Shown here piece after piece: positions 26,636 to 39,638 of a DNA stretch of 64,000 nucleotides; positions within the stretch are counted from its first letter, which is position 1; each line of letters opens with the position of its first letter. The notes beneath the pieces were generated by a model that was not told the origin of the DNA, searched no databases, and saw nothing but the letters and a program-made list of their open reading frames with translations. The stretch comes from Poseidonocella pacifica (GTDB lineage Bacteria; Pseudomonadota; Alphaproteobacteria; Rhodobacterales; Rhodobacteraceae). Made by a program: the position numbers and the translations under genes. The stretch lies in NCBI RefSeq assembly GCF_900111875.1, contig NZ_FOJU01000004.1, forward strand, positions 1-64,000. Direction: 5' to 3'.

Positions 26636-29335
26636 ATGGCACTGATCGAAGATGGGGGGCCCGACACATCGGGCCCAACTGCGAACATCACCTCGATTTC
26701 CGCGCTTCTCTCAACTGAGGCGGGTCCGGGGACGTCAGTCTATACGGTTGCGGGCCTCGGGGGTAAAAACCTCGCACGGAACGCGAGCGGCAATATCGCG
26801 CTGATCGACGCGGGCACCTTTCCAACGAACGACTCTCTGGATTTGCCGCGAACGCTTCTGAGTGCAGATGTGAACGGCATTTCCTCCCTCATTTCCATCG
26901 AGCAGATCGGCACACAGGTCGAGGCATGGGCCATCCGTGCCGACGGTGACTTTGCCCCTGCGCAACAACTTTCACTCGAAGGCGACGACATCCAAGGTCT
27001 GCTTGGTATGACGGCGGTGACACTGGGTGGTGAAACCTTTTTCGTATCGACTACTACCGACGCGGCGGGCCCGGTCATCTGGCAACTCGATGGGACGAGC
27101 TTTGCCCAAGTATTGCAATCGACTCCACCGACTGACCTTGCTCCGGGTGAACTAAGCTCCCCAGCCGCGCTTGTCATTGGCGAGACCGCCCAAGTGCTGT
27201 CGCTCTCATCAGCGGGCAATTCCGTGGTCAGTTTCACGCTTTCGGAAGAGGGCCAACTTACCGGGATGCAATCCATAGACTTGCTCGAAGAGGTCGAGTT
27301 GTCTGCGCCAACGTCCCTCGCGACTTTGGATGTAGCCGGATCTTCTTATGCGATCGTCGGCGGATCGCAGGACGAGAAGATTGCGGTGGTCGCCCTGGGC
27401 ACTGACGGAGATATGCGCGTCACCGACGTGATCGGCGGCGATCCGTCGACGCAATTCGCAGGCGCGGCAATCCTCCAGACCGTGACATTGGGCGACCGCG
27501 GCTACATCGTCGCCGGGAGTACCGAAGGCGGTTTGAGCCTTCTGACGTTGCTTCCGAATGGACGTCTCTTGAGCTTGTCTACCCTCGACATGGAAGCCGT
27601 CGATGCGGAGAGCGCCTTCGCGGGCCTCATGCTCACGGCAGACGAGAATGGGATCGACATCTTTCTGGTCCCTGACAACGAAGACGCGGCTGAGGATGGG
27701 ATCACCCGCCTACACCTGGACCTTGGCGCTGTCGGAGAAGTCATTGCGTTTGGTGATGGGGCCCAGTCCGCGATTGGCACCGAACACAACGATCAGATTT
27801 TCGGCGGCGCGGGGAACGATGTTCTGTTGGGCGGGGATGGCGACGATATCCTGATTGATGGCGAAGGAATCGACCGGCTCACCGGGGGGGATGGCTCGGA
27901 CGTGTTCGTGTTCTCCCTTGACGGCGTACTTGATACCGTTGTGGATTTTCAGTTGGGCGTTGACCGGCTTGACCTGTCCTCACTTACACAGGAACGCAGA
28001 GTAGACGCGCTTGAGATCGTCAGTCGATCCAACGGCGCAGAGATCACCATCGGCGACGAAGTCATTCGCGTCATCACTGATGATGGATCATCGCTGACAG
28101 CGGCGAGTTTCGACGCGGAGGATCTCTTTGACATCTGGCACATGGATGCGGCCGCGCTCGTTCAGGGCCCCGTGGCGCTGGCCGGAAGTAAGCTGAACGA
28201 TACGCTCACCGGCTTTGGCGGAGACGACAGACTTATGGGCGGTGGCGGTCACGACCTTCTGATCGGGGCGGGCGGGGACGACAGGCTTGACGCAGAAACG
28301 CTGTTTGCGGAGTTTGACGCGCTCTCAGCGCAGGTGTGCAGGATCTATTGGGCGACGCTTGGCCGCGATCCCGACCCGGTCGGGCTTCATAGCTGGATCG
28401 ACAAATTGCAGGATGGTGTTACCGGCCTTGATGTCGTTTCCGGGTTCGTCAACAGCCGTGAATTTCGATCCGTCTACGGCGACAGTACGGACGAAGCCTT
28501 CATAACACTGCTCTATTCCAACGTTTTGGGGCGAGCGCCCGATCCCGGCGGGTTTGAGACATGGACGGAACGACTTGCGGGTGGAATGGCCCGCGAGGAA
28601 GCTGTCTTGCGCTTCTCCGAGAGCCTTGAGTTCAAGAACAGCACGGCGGACGACGTCGTTGCCTTTTCGTGGTCCGGCTTGCGTGCGGCCGCAGCAAACG
28701 ACGTCTTCCGGCTGTACCAAGCGACCTTGGGCCGGGCCCCCGATGAGGCTGGCTTCCTGACCTGGACGGAACGTTTCGCCGACGGAATGACCTCCGCCGA
28801 CGCCATCGATCGTTTCGTAAGCAGCGCGGAGTTTGTCTCAAGCTATGGATCGACCTCGGACAACGAGTTCATCACGCTTCTCTACAACAACGTGCTGAAC
28901 CGAACGCCTGATCCCGGCGGGCTTGAGACATGGCTCGGCAGGCTGTCGGATGGCATGGCCAGAACGGAGGCCGTGCTTCGGTTCTCCGACAGCGTGGAAT
29001 TCCGTGCGCGAAGCGAGCCGCTCATGAAGGAGTGGCTTCGCGACCTTGGCACCGACGATACTCTCGATGGTGGGTCAGGCAGCAATGTTCTGGTAGGTGG
29101 CGTGCTGTCCGATTGCTTCGTCTTCCGAGCAAGCGATGAGGGCCAACACTCTGTTCTGGACCTCGAAGCTTGGGATACACTGGAATTCGAAGGCTTCGGA
29201 TATTCGAGCGCCAATGAGATACGGGCCCACCTTACAGAATCGGAAGGCGCCGTTCTCTTTGAGGATGCCGGGGTCAGCGTCGTTTTTCACGACGCCTCCC
29301 TTTCACTTCTCGACGACGGGATGTTCGTCTTCTGA
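26636..29335 (+). CDS. Large RTX protein with duplicated DUF4214 modules
   Basis: An acidic 899-residue protein with no signal peptide, as expected for type I secretion. Residues about 1-370 are beta-rich with loose repeats and resemble a propeller-like region. Calcium-binding RTX nonapeptides occur at about 381-420 (GGAGNDVLLGGDGDD) and 519-551 (GGDDRLMGGGGHDLL). Residues about 562-672 and 685-795 are two homologous DUF4214 units, each with ATLGR-PD and YS/NNVL-R-PDPGG halves. A last RTX-like segment (about 804-832) precedes the C-terminal FVF end. DUF4214 is often linked to surface glycan or S-layer attachment. GGAAG precedes the ATG by five bases. Confidence 0.85.
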   Translation: MALIEDGGPDTSGPTANITSISALLSTEAGPGTSVYTVAGLGGKNLARNASGNIALIDAGTFPTNDSLDLPRTLLSADVNGISSLISIEQIGTQVEAWAIRADGDFAPAQQLSLEGDDIQGLLGMTAVTLGGETFFVSTTTDAAGPVIWQLDGTSFAQVLQSTPPTDLAPGELSSPAALVIGETAQVLSLSSAGNSVVSFTLSEEGQLTGMQSIDLLEEVELSAPTSLATLDVAGSSYAIVGGSQDEKIAVVALGTDGDMRVTDVIGGDPSTQFAGAAILQTVTLGDRGYIVAGSTEGGLSLLTLLPNGRLLSLSTLDMEAVDAESAFAGLMLTADENGIDIFLVPDNEDAAEDGITRLHLDLGAVGEVIAFGDGAQSAIGTEHNDQIFGGAGNDVLLGGDGDDILIDGEGIDRLTGGDGSDVFVFSLDGVLDTVVDFQLGVDRLDLSSLTQERRVDALEIVSRSNGAEITIGDEVIRVITDDGSSLTAASFDAEDLFDIWHMDAAALVQGPVALAGSKLNDTLTGFGGDDRLMGGGGHDLLIGAGGDDRLDAETLFAEFDALSAQVCRIYWATLGRDPDPVGLHSWIDKLQDGVTGLDVVSGFVNSREFRSVYGDSTDEAFITLLYSNVLGRAPDPGGFETWTERLAGGMAREEAVLRFSESLEFKNSTADDVVAFSWSGLRAAAANDVFRLYQATLGRAPDEAGFLTWTERFADGMTSADAIDRFVSSAEFVSSYGSTSDNEFITLLYNNVLNRTPDPGGLETWLGRLSDGMARTEAVLRFSDSVEFRARSEPLMKEWLRDLGTDDTLDGGSGSNVLVGGVLSDCFVFRASDEGQHSVLDLEAWDTLEFEGFGYSSANEIRAHLTESEGAVLFEDAGVSVVFHDASLSLLDDGMFVF

Positions 29336-29341
29336 TAGACG

Positions 29342-30769
29342 CTAGCCCTTTGCGCCCTGACCGCGGGCATATTTGTCTTCGTAGCGGATGATGTCATCTT
29401 CTCCGAGATATGCCCCGGTCTGAACCTCGATGAGAACCATGGGCACCTTGCCCGGATTTTCCATTCGGTGCACCGCCCCAAGCGGGATATAGACCGACTG
29501 GTTTTCGGTCAGGAGTGTCACCTTGTCGTCGACCGTTACTTTGGCGGTGCCCGCCACGACGATCCAATGCTCCGACCGATGGTGGTGGCTTTGCAACGAC
29601 AGCGAAGCACCGGGATCGACATGGATGCGCTTCACCTGAAAACGGTCGGCCAGAATAAGGGTTTCATACCAGCCCCAGGGCCGGTGATCGACGGGGAAGT
29701 GATCGGCCTGCTTCGCCCCGCGCTCCTTGAGCACCTGTACCGCCTTTTTGACGTTCTGGCTTTCCGACATATCGGCAACCATCACCGCATCACGCATAGC
29801 GACCGCGACAGTGTTTTTCAGGCCAATCCCGATAAGTTCGATCTCATCGCTTTCGGACCGCAGCAACGAGTTTTCGCAATCCAGCGCGGTGGAGTGCTCC
29901 GATACCGCATTGCCAGCCGCATCATGACCGGATTCCTGCCAGACAGACTCCCAGCCCCCCAGATCGGACCAATGCCCCTCGAAGCGGACAACCGAAACGT
30001 TGTCGACCTTCTCCATGATCGCGAAGTCGATTGAGTCCTCCGGGACCTTTTCCCAAAGTTCGGGATCGATCCGAGTGAAGCTCAAATCCTCCATCCCTTG
30101 CGCAAGGGCGAGTTGCACTGCCTCGTAGATCTCGGGCGCATGTTTCTTGTAAGCGGCGATGAGGGTCTGCGCCGACGCGAGAAAGACCCCCGCATTCCAT
30201 AGATAGCGCTTGTCGGCGAAGAGTTCAGCCGCGCGCGCGGTATTCGGCTTCTCAATGAACCGGGTCAACTTGTGAACGCCGTCATGGGTGATATCGCCAG
30301 ATTCCAGCCAACCATACCCCGTTTCAGCGCGTGTCGGCGCGATACCGAAGGTTACGATCTGGCCCTCTTCTGCCGCGATCCGGCCCTTCTCTACCGCGTC
30401 ACGGAACGCATCTGGATCAGAGACGGAATGGTCAGAGGGCACCAAAAGGATCAAGGTATCCGGATTGGACTTGGCCGCGAAGATAGCCGATGCGATCGCG
30501 GCGGGAGCGGTGTTGCGGCCCGACGGCTCAATGATGATTCCCGCGTGGGAAACCCCGATCTCTTCGAGTTGTTCAGTAACGATGAACCGGAAATCATTGC
30601 CAGTGACGACAACCGGATCGACAAAGCCCTCCCCCACAAAGCGGCGGGCCGAAGCCTGAAACAAGGTTTCGTCCCCGACAACCTCGGTGAATTGCTTCGG
30701 GAAGCTCTTACGCGACAGCGGCCAAAGCCTCGTCCCTGAACCACCGCAAAGAAGAATAGGCGTAATCAT
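29342..30769 (-). CDS. manC: Mannose-1-phosphate guanylyltransferase / mannose-6-phosphate isomerase
   Basis: Type II bifunctional enzyme making GDP-mannose. The 475-residue protein has the nucleotidyltransferase signature LLCGGSGTRLWPLSRKSFPKQF at its N-terminus, FIEKPN near 180, and a C-terminal cupin (SHHHRSEHWIVVAGTAKV) carrying isomerase activity with its zinc-binding His residues. The ATG at 30769 begins at the family N-terminus. It lies 11 bases after a sulfotransferase gene on the same strand and supplies the substrate for Gmd encoded upstream in the same run. Confidence 0.96.
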   Translation of the reverse strand: MITPILLCGGSGTRLWPLSRKSFPKQFTEVVGDETLFQASARRFVGEGFVDPVVVTGNDFRFIVTEQLEEIGVSHAGIIIEPSGRNTAPAAIASAIFAAKSNPDTLILLVPSDHSVSDPDAFRDAVEKGRIAAEEGQIVTFGIAPTRAETGYGWLESGDITHDGVHKLTRFIEKPNTARAAELFADKRYLWNAGVFLASAQTLIAAYKKHAPEIYEAVQLALAQGMEDLSFTRIDPELWEKVPEDSIDFAIMEKVDNVSVVRFEGHWSDLGGWESVWQESGHDAAGNAVSEHSTALDCENSLLRSESDEIELIGIGLKNTVAVAMRDAVMVADMSESQNVKKAVQVLKERGAKQADHFPVDHRPWGWYETLILADRFQVKRIHVDPGASLSLQSHHHRSEHWIVVAGTAKVTVDDKVTLLTENQSVYIPLGAVHRMENPGKVPMVLIEVQTGAYLGEDDIIRYEDKYARGQGAKG

Positions 30770-30780
30770 AAGGTCAATCC

Positions 30781-31704
30781 TCAAGGTTCGTCAGGAGCGA
30801 AAAATGCCGCCTCACATATATTATAGAAACAATCGTCCCAGATTGTGAAAGCATCATAAATGCGTTTCTGCTTTGGGGTGAGCTTCGCAAGCGCAGATGC
30901 AATATCCGTAGGCTCCGGCGCTGCATTCTGGCGCGAGTTCTCGAATCCCGGGATCAGACCACGGCGCTGCAAACGATCAAGAAACTCCCCGAAATGCTCG
31001 CTGAGGCCATAATGCATGTTCGCCGCAAAGATGTTTCCCAACGCCGCCGAGAATTGCTGCTGTAGTTCTGCGCCCGCAGCAGCGTCAAAGCCGGAGAGCC
31101 GACGAACTTGCCCGTTGTCGATCTCATTCTGGGCGTCCCCTGTCCGCGCCACGTGTTCGAGAAAGTCGCCGAACGACATCCCTGCGCTGTTTATCTTGGC
31201 GTGGAGGGGATGATGCTCGATGCGTTTGCAATAGTTGAAGAAGCTCAGGATCCGCGGCCCCGGCTGCCTCAGAACTGTGACGTAGGTGCATTTCTGGGTG
31301 AAGTAACGATCGACACCGTGGTTGAGATGCCCGAAGACGAAGCGCAACGCGGCACGGCGCGGGGCGGGTAACTCTTCCAAACGGTGGATATCATGAGTGC
31401 CCACCGTCATTCGTGGCCCACCGGCCGCGACCTGCTGAAGGACGGAACTGAGCGTGGTACCGGCAGTCTTTGGAACGTGAAGGTGAATCAAGAGTTCAGC
31501 GCTGCTGTCGCCAGCAGGGGCCTCAGCGCTCTCTACCAAGCGGAACTTTGGGGCAACCTTGTTCTTGAATTCATCGGAAGCAAGGAAGGCCCGTCGTAGA
31601 CTTTCGAGGTTGTGCTTCCGCGCAACCATCTTCTTCACTTCTTCATCACTCGGACGACGTCCGAGAAAAAATCTGTACGCGGTGACGACATTCTTCTTTT
31701 TCAT
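30781..31704 (-). CDS. Sulfotransferase-like protein with N-terminal DUF4214-like segment (2)
   Basis: About 307 residues. LIHLHVPKTAGTTLSSVL near residue 75 is the PAPS-binding loop of the HNK-1/Gal-3-O type sulfotransferase group, and VTVLRQPGPRILSFFNYC near 150 matches the 3'-phosphate loop with Arg and Ser. The first about 45 residues (AYRFFLGRRPSDEEV, AFLASDEFKNK) resemble a DUF4214 half-repeat like those in the nearby RTX protein. ATG at 31704 has AAAGG at four bases; ATG at 31707 is adjacent. Sulfation of a surface glycan is inferred. Confidence 0.75.
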   Translation of the reverse strand: MKKKNVVTAYRFFLGRRPSDEEVKKMVARKHNLESLRRAFLASDEFKNKVAPKFRLVESAEAPAGDSSAELLIHLHVPKTAGTTLSSVLQQVAAGGPRMTVGTHDIHRLEELPAPRRAALRFVFGHLNHGVDRYFTQKCTYVTVLRQPGPRILSFFNYCKRIEHHPLHAKINSAGMSFGDFLEHVARTGDAQNEIDNGQVRRLSGFDAAAGAELQQQFSAALGNIFAANMHYGLSEHFGEFLDRLQRRGLIPGFENSRQNAAPEPTDIASALAKLTPKQKRIYDAFTIWDDCFYNICEAAFFAPDEP

Positions 31705-31758
31705 CATGCCTTTGCGTCCCGGCGATTCAAAGCTTGCCCCGCGCAACCACCAATCACG

Positions 31759-35311
<3,553 letters not shown>

Positions 35312-35368
35312 TCATACGGTTCCTAAAAGCGCGGAACACCAGAAGCAAGGCGCCACCGGGATAGTCCC

Positions 35369-36493
35369 CTATTTGCGCGCCCATTCGACCGGGATATCCG
35401 TGTCGATCTGGTTGAACCCCCATGCAGCGCGAAGTTGCTGCCGGAACCGGTTGGGTTTCGTGGGAATCCGCAACCCGTCCTTTGCGGACGTGGTCACCCC
35501 AGCAGCCCCCAGAACATCCCGCCAGAAATCCGGCATGATGACCGCATCGTCGATGTTCGACCCCCCGGAAATCGACTGGGAAGAGCTTTCGGTAAAGCCC
35601 GGCAAGACATAATGACCGGTCTTCCCGAAGTATCGCGCCTCGGCTACGCAACTGGAGGAAAGGGCCGCTACCCCCGTGACGTTTTGATGCCCAACCAGAC
35701 GGTAGAAATTCTCCTCCGTCACAGAGGCTGCTTTCAGGTTCTTCAAGAGTTGGTCCCGAACGTTGGGCTGCGGCTCCAGCGGATGTTCCTTGATCAACAC
35801 ATGCTGATAGTCCGCCGAAATCTCTTTGAACGCATCGATATAATCGTAGGCAGAGACGAACTTGCCGTTCGAGATGACCACCTTGTCATAGACGGTTTGC
35901 AGGATCAAAAGCAGCGTGTTCGGACGTGGCGGATTTGGGTTCGCCTTGGCCACATTGGAGGCCAAAACTCCCGCATGCAGCTTTACGTAATCTTCCAAGA
36001 CCTCATACCGCTTGATCGCAGCGGAGACATGTTCTGCCTCTCCAGCGACAGTGAAAACGATGTCGTCCAGAAAACGTATGGGCGAGAGAGAGCAATCTAC
36101 GAACCCGACCCCAAGCCGCCGAAGAATGGCCAAAAGATACGGCGGCAGTTCGAATCCGATGACAAAACTGTTTTCGAACAGTGGCGCGAGCAAGCTCTCG
36201 ACGGAGTCAGGAAGAGCGGTCGCGTCGAACACGGAAGGCCAGCTGTTTATATTGGGCTCAAGCCAGAGAGATCTGTAGATTGCCTCGACTGTCCCTTGAT
36301 CCAGACGTGAGCCATTCAGCCAATTATTGTCCCAATGAACGATCTCGCGAGGAAGCCCTGTCGCCATCCCCACCGGCGCGTCCAGAACACGCGCCAGCCA
36401 CGCGATATTTTCGTGCTGGGTAGGGCGAAACTCTCCTACGGAGGGCCGCAGAAAATCGCCGGTGAATACTATGCGTTCAACCCGATTTGTCAT
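35369..36493 (-). CDS. Unassigned glycan-locus protein, capsule-transferase-like features
   Basis: I do not recognise this 374-residue protein with confidence. It has no signal or membrane span. Segments such as VLIKEHPLEPQPN and VAALSSSCVAEARYFGK resemble the C-terminal donor half of GT-B capsule enzymes (Kdo-transferase or polysaccharide-polymerase type), where a Glu-His-Pro and a Ser-Ser-Ser are near the nucleotide site. The N-terminal half (LVGMATGLPREIVHWDNNW-like start) shows no family I can name. Its ATG overlaps the upstream glycosyltransferase stop by 4 bases, and gmd follows 100 bases downstream. Confidence 0.6.
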   Translation of the reverse strand: MTNRVERIVFTGDFLRPSVGEFRPTQHENIAWLARVLDAPVGMATGLPREIVHWDNNWLNGSRLDQGTVEAIYRSLWLEPNINSWPSVFDATALPDSVESLLAPLFENSFVIGFELPPYLLAILRRLGVGFVDCSLSPIRFLDDIVFTVAGEAEHVSAAIKRYEVLEDYVKLHAGVLASNVAKANPNPPRPNTLLLILQTVYDKVVISNGKFVSAYDYIDAFKEISADYQHVLIKEHPLEPQPNVRDQLLKNLKAASVTEENFYRLVGHQNVTGVAALSSSCVAEARYFGKTGHYVLPGFTESSSQSISGGSNIDDAVIMPDFWRDVLGAAGVTTSAKDGLRIPTKPNRFRQQLRAAWGFNQIDTDIPVEWARK

Positions 36494-37638
36494 CCGGCCC
36501 TCTTGGCTGTCTTCTCAATCCTGATCGCGGAAACGAGCTGGACGAACACCGGAACCCATGCGTTGGAGGCTTCGGCCTTCACACGCAGAAGTATTTCCTT
36601 CGACAGCGCGGTCAATTCTTCGGGCCGATCAAGAAGATACCCTATCATGTAGGCAAAGCTCTCCTTGTCGTTCACGATCAACGAGTCCGGAACGAGCGGG
36701 CGCAATCCCCTCGCCCCTTCGTCGGTGGTGATGATTGGCACGCCCAGACTGATGGCCTCGAGAGTCTTGGTCTTCACCCCGCCGCCTGCAAAGGTCGGAT
36801 TCACGGCAAGCGCAACTTTCGAATAGATCGGGATAATATCGTCGAGATTCTTGTGGCGAACGACTGTTGTGTTCTCAGGGTAATAGCTTGGGACGGTCAC
36901 GTTCCCCACGATGTTGAGCGTAACCTGTCCTGGAACAAGCGGCAAAATCTGGGTCAGCAGGAAATTCAGGGTAAGGTCATTCACCTCACTTCTTGCGGCG
37001 ATAAACAGAAGCTCTCGGTTGTCTTCCGAAGCGGCTTCCTGTTTTCGCCGCTCGGAAATGTCAGGGATCGAGAGGCGGAATGGCGCGGTTACGATTGGCC
37101 GCTCGGTGATCTCCGAGAACTCAACGCTGTCCTCATCGGAGATCGACAGGATGAGATCGAAGGCGTCGAGAGCCTTGCCTTCTTCTTCGGGCGTCATCTG
37201 GAATGTGGGGCTCATGCCCTGTAGCGCGAAGGACCGGGTTCTTTGAGATTGGCAATCGATGGTATCGATTATACGGACGACGCTCGGGTCGATACCATCT
37301 ATCATCCAGCTTCGGTTGAAGTATGGGATGATCACGGCATCGAAACTGCCCTCTTCGACGACATGCTTTATCGAACGGACGGTCATTTGCCGATCCCGCC
37401 GCAGACCCGGCACCCACGATTGAGGCAGGCCCGCGTCGATCTCCTTGAGCCGCGCACGGTCGACTATCTCGTAAGGAGCGCTCTGACAGAACTGGAAGTA
37501 CGTGGACGGCAAGGAAACGCTGCAAATCACGGTCAGCTCGGCATGCCTTGACACCGATCTGCACACACTGTCGAACCGTACCGCCGAGCCGATCTTTCGC
37601 TCCCAGTAGGGAAAGTCGCAAATAGCGGCTATCTTCAT
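36490..37638 (-). CDS. Glycosyltransferase, GT4-like
   Basis: A 382-residue GT-B protein. The N-terminus MKIAAICDFPYWERKIGSAVR is a typical acceptor-domain start; the C-terminal domain has LLFIAARSEVNDLTLNFLL and ALAVNPTFAGGGVKTKTLEAISLGVPIITTDEGARGL, a GT4 donor-site signature with the second Glu. No signal peptide or membrane span is seen, so it acts in the cytoplasm on sugar nucleotides. It is the middle gene of a three-gene set joined by ATGA overlaps on both sides. Donor and acceptor are unknown. Confidence 0.85.
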   Translation of the reverse strand: MKIAAICDFPYWERKIGSAVRFDSVCRSVSRHAELTVICSVSLPSTYFQFCQSAPYEIVDRARLKEIDAGLPQSWVPGLRRDRQMTVRSIKHVVEEGSFDAVIIPYFNRSWMIDGIDPSVVRIIDTIDCQSQRTRSFALQGMSPTFQMTPEEEGKALDAFDLILSISDEDSVEFSEITERPIVTAPFRLSIPDISERRKQEAASEDNRELLFIAARSEVNDLTLNFLLTQILPLVPGQVTLNIVGNVTVPSYYPENTTVVRHKNLDDIIPIYSKVALAVNPTFAGGGVKTKTLEAISLGVPIITTDEGARGLRPLVPDSLIVNDKESFAYMIGYLLDRPEELTALSKEILLRVKAEASNAWVPVFVQLVSAIRIEKTAKRAG

Positions 37639-38408
37639 GGATCTTGCCGAGCCTCTTCCTCGAGAGCCTTCTTCACCGAGAAGCCGGAAACATTGGCGCC
37701 CAGCATTCTGGTATCTTCGGATGCGGGTTCGCGAAAATCTCTCATCCTGAACTCAATGGGAAGGTGATTGGAGTGTTTCGCAACCTCTTTCGAGATCGAC
37801 AGGCTAGCCTTGAAGTCGACTGGAGACGCTCCGCTCTGTTGGATGAGGAAATTCTGATTTCCAGCTCTGATCGACAGCGACGGCAGTTGTTCGGGAACCA
37901 GCACGCGACCGGAAACTTCGATAATTTGATCGACCGGGCCTAGGTGAGGCACACAAGCCACGGACACATCCGCAGGACGCATCCACCTGTGAGACGTCCC
38001 CTCCACAACCTCAACCGGGTACCAGCCATAGGCCAGAATCGAAGTCTCAAAGCTGAAACTGCGATCGAACGACATCGACGAAACGATGCGTTCGCCATAT
38101 GCGGCAATGACCATAGGGTCTTCGAAGATGCTCGCAGGATCGCGTTCAGAGCGATTTTCCATCTCCAGTCGGATCAGGTACAACTGCGCCTGCACTTGAG
38201 AAATGCGCTTGTTGATCTGCCGATAGACGTCGTGAGGCTCGAGGTCGGAATTGATCTCATTGGCCTGCTCAAACACCGAGGCGATATAGGCGGGCACTGC
38301 GCCGAGCACCGTCATATCCACCTGCGTATCCACTTGATGTCGCATGCGATCAAGCTGCATGAAGGTGCTGACCTTCTCCGCGATCTTCGCTATTTCCTCG
38401 TCGTCCAT
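37635..38408 (-). CDS. Unassigned protein with helical N-terminus and beta-rich C-terminus
   Basis: A 257-residue protein I cannot assign. Residues about 1-100 are helical and coiled-coil-like (VYRQINKRISQVQAQLYLIRLEM), residues about 120-255 beta-rich with GWYPVEVVEGTSHRWMRP, a Trp-x-Pro-x-Glu and Arg-Trp pattern. A similar beta-rich element is found in some Roseobacter glycan-locus proteins. It has no membrane span. ATG at 38408 has GAAGG upstream; a TTG at 38450 is less likely. Its stop overlaps the downstream GT4 start (ATGA), so it is made together with that enzyme and may be an accessory or chain-recognition subunit. Confidence 0.55.
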   Translation of the reverse strand: MDDEEIAKIAEKVSTFMQLDRMRHQVDTQVDMTVLGAVPAYIASVFEQANEINSDLEPHDVYRQINKRISQVQAQLYLIRLEMENRSERDPASIFEDPMVIAAYGERIVSSMSFDRSFSFETSILAYGWYPVEVVEGTSHRWMRPADVSVACVPHLGPVDQIIEVSGRVLVPEQLPSLSIRAGNQNFLIQQSGASPVDFKASLSISKEVAKHSNHLPIEFRMRDFREPASEDTRMLGANVSGFSVKKALEEEARQDP

Positions 38409-38624
38409 ACGGCCTTCTACTTCAGTCACTGACGTACCTTCCCCCTGCAATGCGATAGTCTTCTCAAATTCCTCGGCCCATTAGACAACGGAACGTTACC
38501 GCACTAGTGCCACGGTCGAATCCACCGCTTCAATAGCAACTTTGGCCGGCGGACGCCCTGAAAAGGGCCAACGACGGTGAAAAGAAGTGGATTTCCTTCG
38601 TAGAAGGCTTGGCACCTGGGCATG

Positions 38625-39638
38625 TTACCTCTGTTGAACGGACGCAGCGTATAATCCAAACAACTCTTCAGCGATGTCGGAAATTGTGTCATCCGACCAG
38701 AGAGGAGCAGGCGTCGCAGCTGTTGCCGCTTTGGTATACGCCTCAAAGAGGCTTGGCCTTCCCGTGAACTCCCGCAACCACGCCACGTCGTCGTCCGTCA
38801 ACTCCCGAACCCGGGCGGCAAATTCGGGTCCAAGATCGAACTTCGCACCCTTGATCGACGTCAAGATCCTGTTCGCATCCTGAGATCGTCGGTTCGGATT
38901 GATTTTCCCATCAACGATATAGGGGTGCCGGGCATTGATGGCGTCCAGCAAGAGCGCCGCCTCCATCGACAGGGCCGGGTTGGATTTCTGCATGACATCG
39001 CCATCCAGAGCCGGGACCTCTTCACCAAGGACCTTGGCAAGTATGGACCCGAGCAAACCGTTGGGATGCTGGCACGCCTCATGGAAATCGACTACGGTGA
39101 TCGCCTCTCGCCCGAACACATTTGCCCACCGGGAAAGCCTTTCGCGAAACAGGGGCTTTGGCGGCTCTGCAATCAACGTGCTCAAGCGAACGCCGGCCTT
39201 CATGCGCTGCTGTGCAAGGCTCGTCGCAAAGGAAATCGGCTCTCGTACGTAGCAGATGATCTGAACACCCGAGATCGCCTGATTGTTCAGAAATTTCTTC
39301 ACCTGCTTGACGTCTTCATCGCCGAACGCAGCAGCAGCCTCTCCGGAGATGAAAACATTCGGTACCGGACAATCCTTGAGTTGTCTCTTCAGGGTCCTCC
39401 GAGCACCACGGCGTTTGTTTTCCACCGTGTCTGGGTTGCCGCCGTTTTCGAGAAACACCGGAAAGCGCAGCGGATCGCAAGCAAAGGCAGAAACCAAAGG
39501 CAGAGAATGATTCTCCTCCGGGAACGCGTAACGTATCCCGTGGCTCTCCAACGCCTTTCTTTGCTGATTGCAAAGCGACTGGATCGTGCTCGTCCCGGTC
39601 TTGCCGAGGCCGATGTGAAGATGAACTTTAGGTTGCAT
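38625..39638 (-). CDS. Sulfotransferase-like P-loop protein (3)
   Basis: A 337-residue protein starting VHLHIGLGKTGTSTIQSLC, the PAPS-binding loop pattern shared with the sulfotransferase-like protein at 25479-26384. IICYVREPISFATSLAQQRMKAG near residue 135 fits the 3'-phosphate motif. The shared N-terminus makes the two proteins members of one family, while their remaining sequence has diverged. It is separated from the downstream glycosyltransferase set by 216 bases and faces away from fcl. Sulfation of a glycan is the probable role; the acceptor is unknown. Confidence 0.75.
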   Translation of the reverse strand: MQPKVHLHIGLGKTGTSTIQSLCNQQRKALESHGIRYAFPEENHSLPLVSAFACDPLRFPVFLENGGNPDTVENKRRGARRTLKRQLKDCPVPNVFISGEAAAAFGDEDVKQVKKFLNNQAISGVQIICYVREPISFATSLAQQRMKAGVRLSTLIAEPPKPLFRERLSRWANVFGREAITVVDFHEACQHPNGLLGSILAKVLGEEVPALDGDVMQKSNPALSMEAALLLDAINARHPYIVDGKINPNRRSQDANRILTSIKGAKFDLGPEFAARVRELTDDDVAWLREFTGRPSLFEAYTKAATAATPAPLWSDDTISDIAEELFGLYAASVQQR

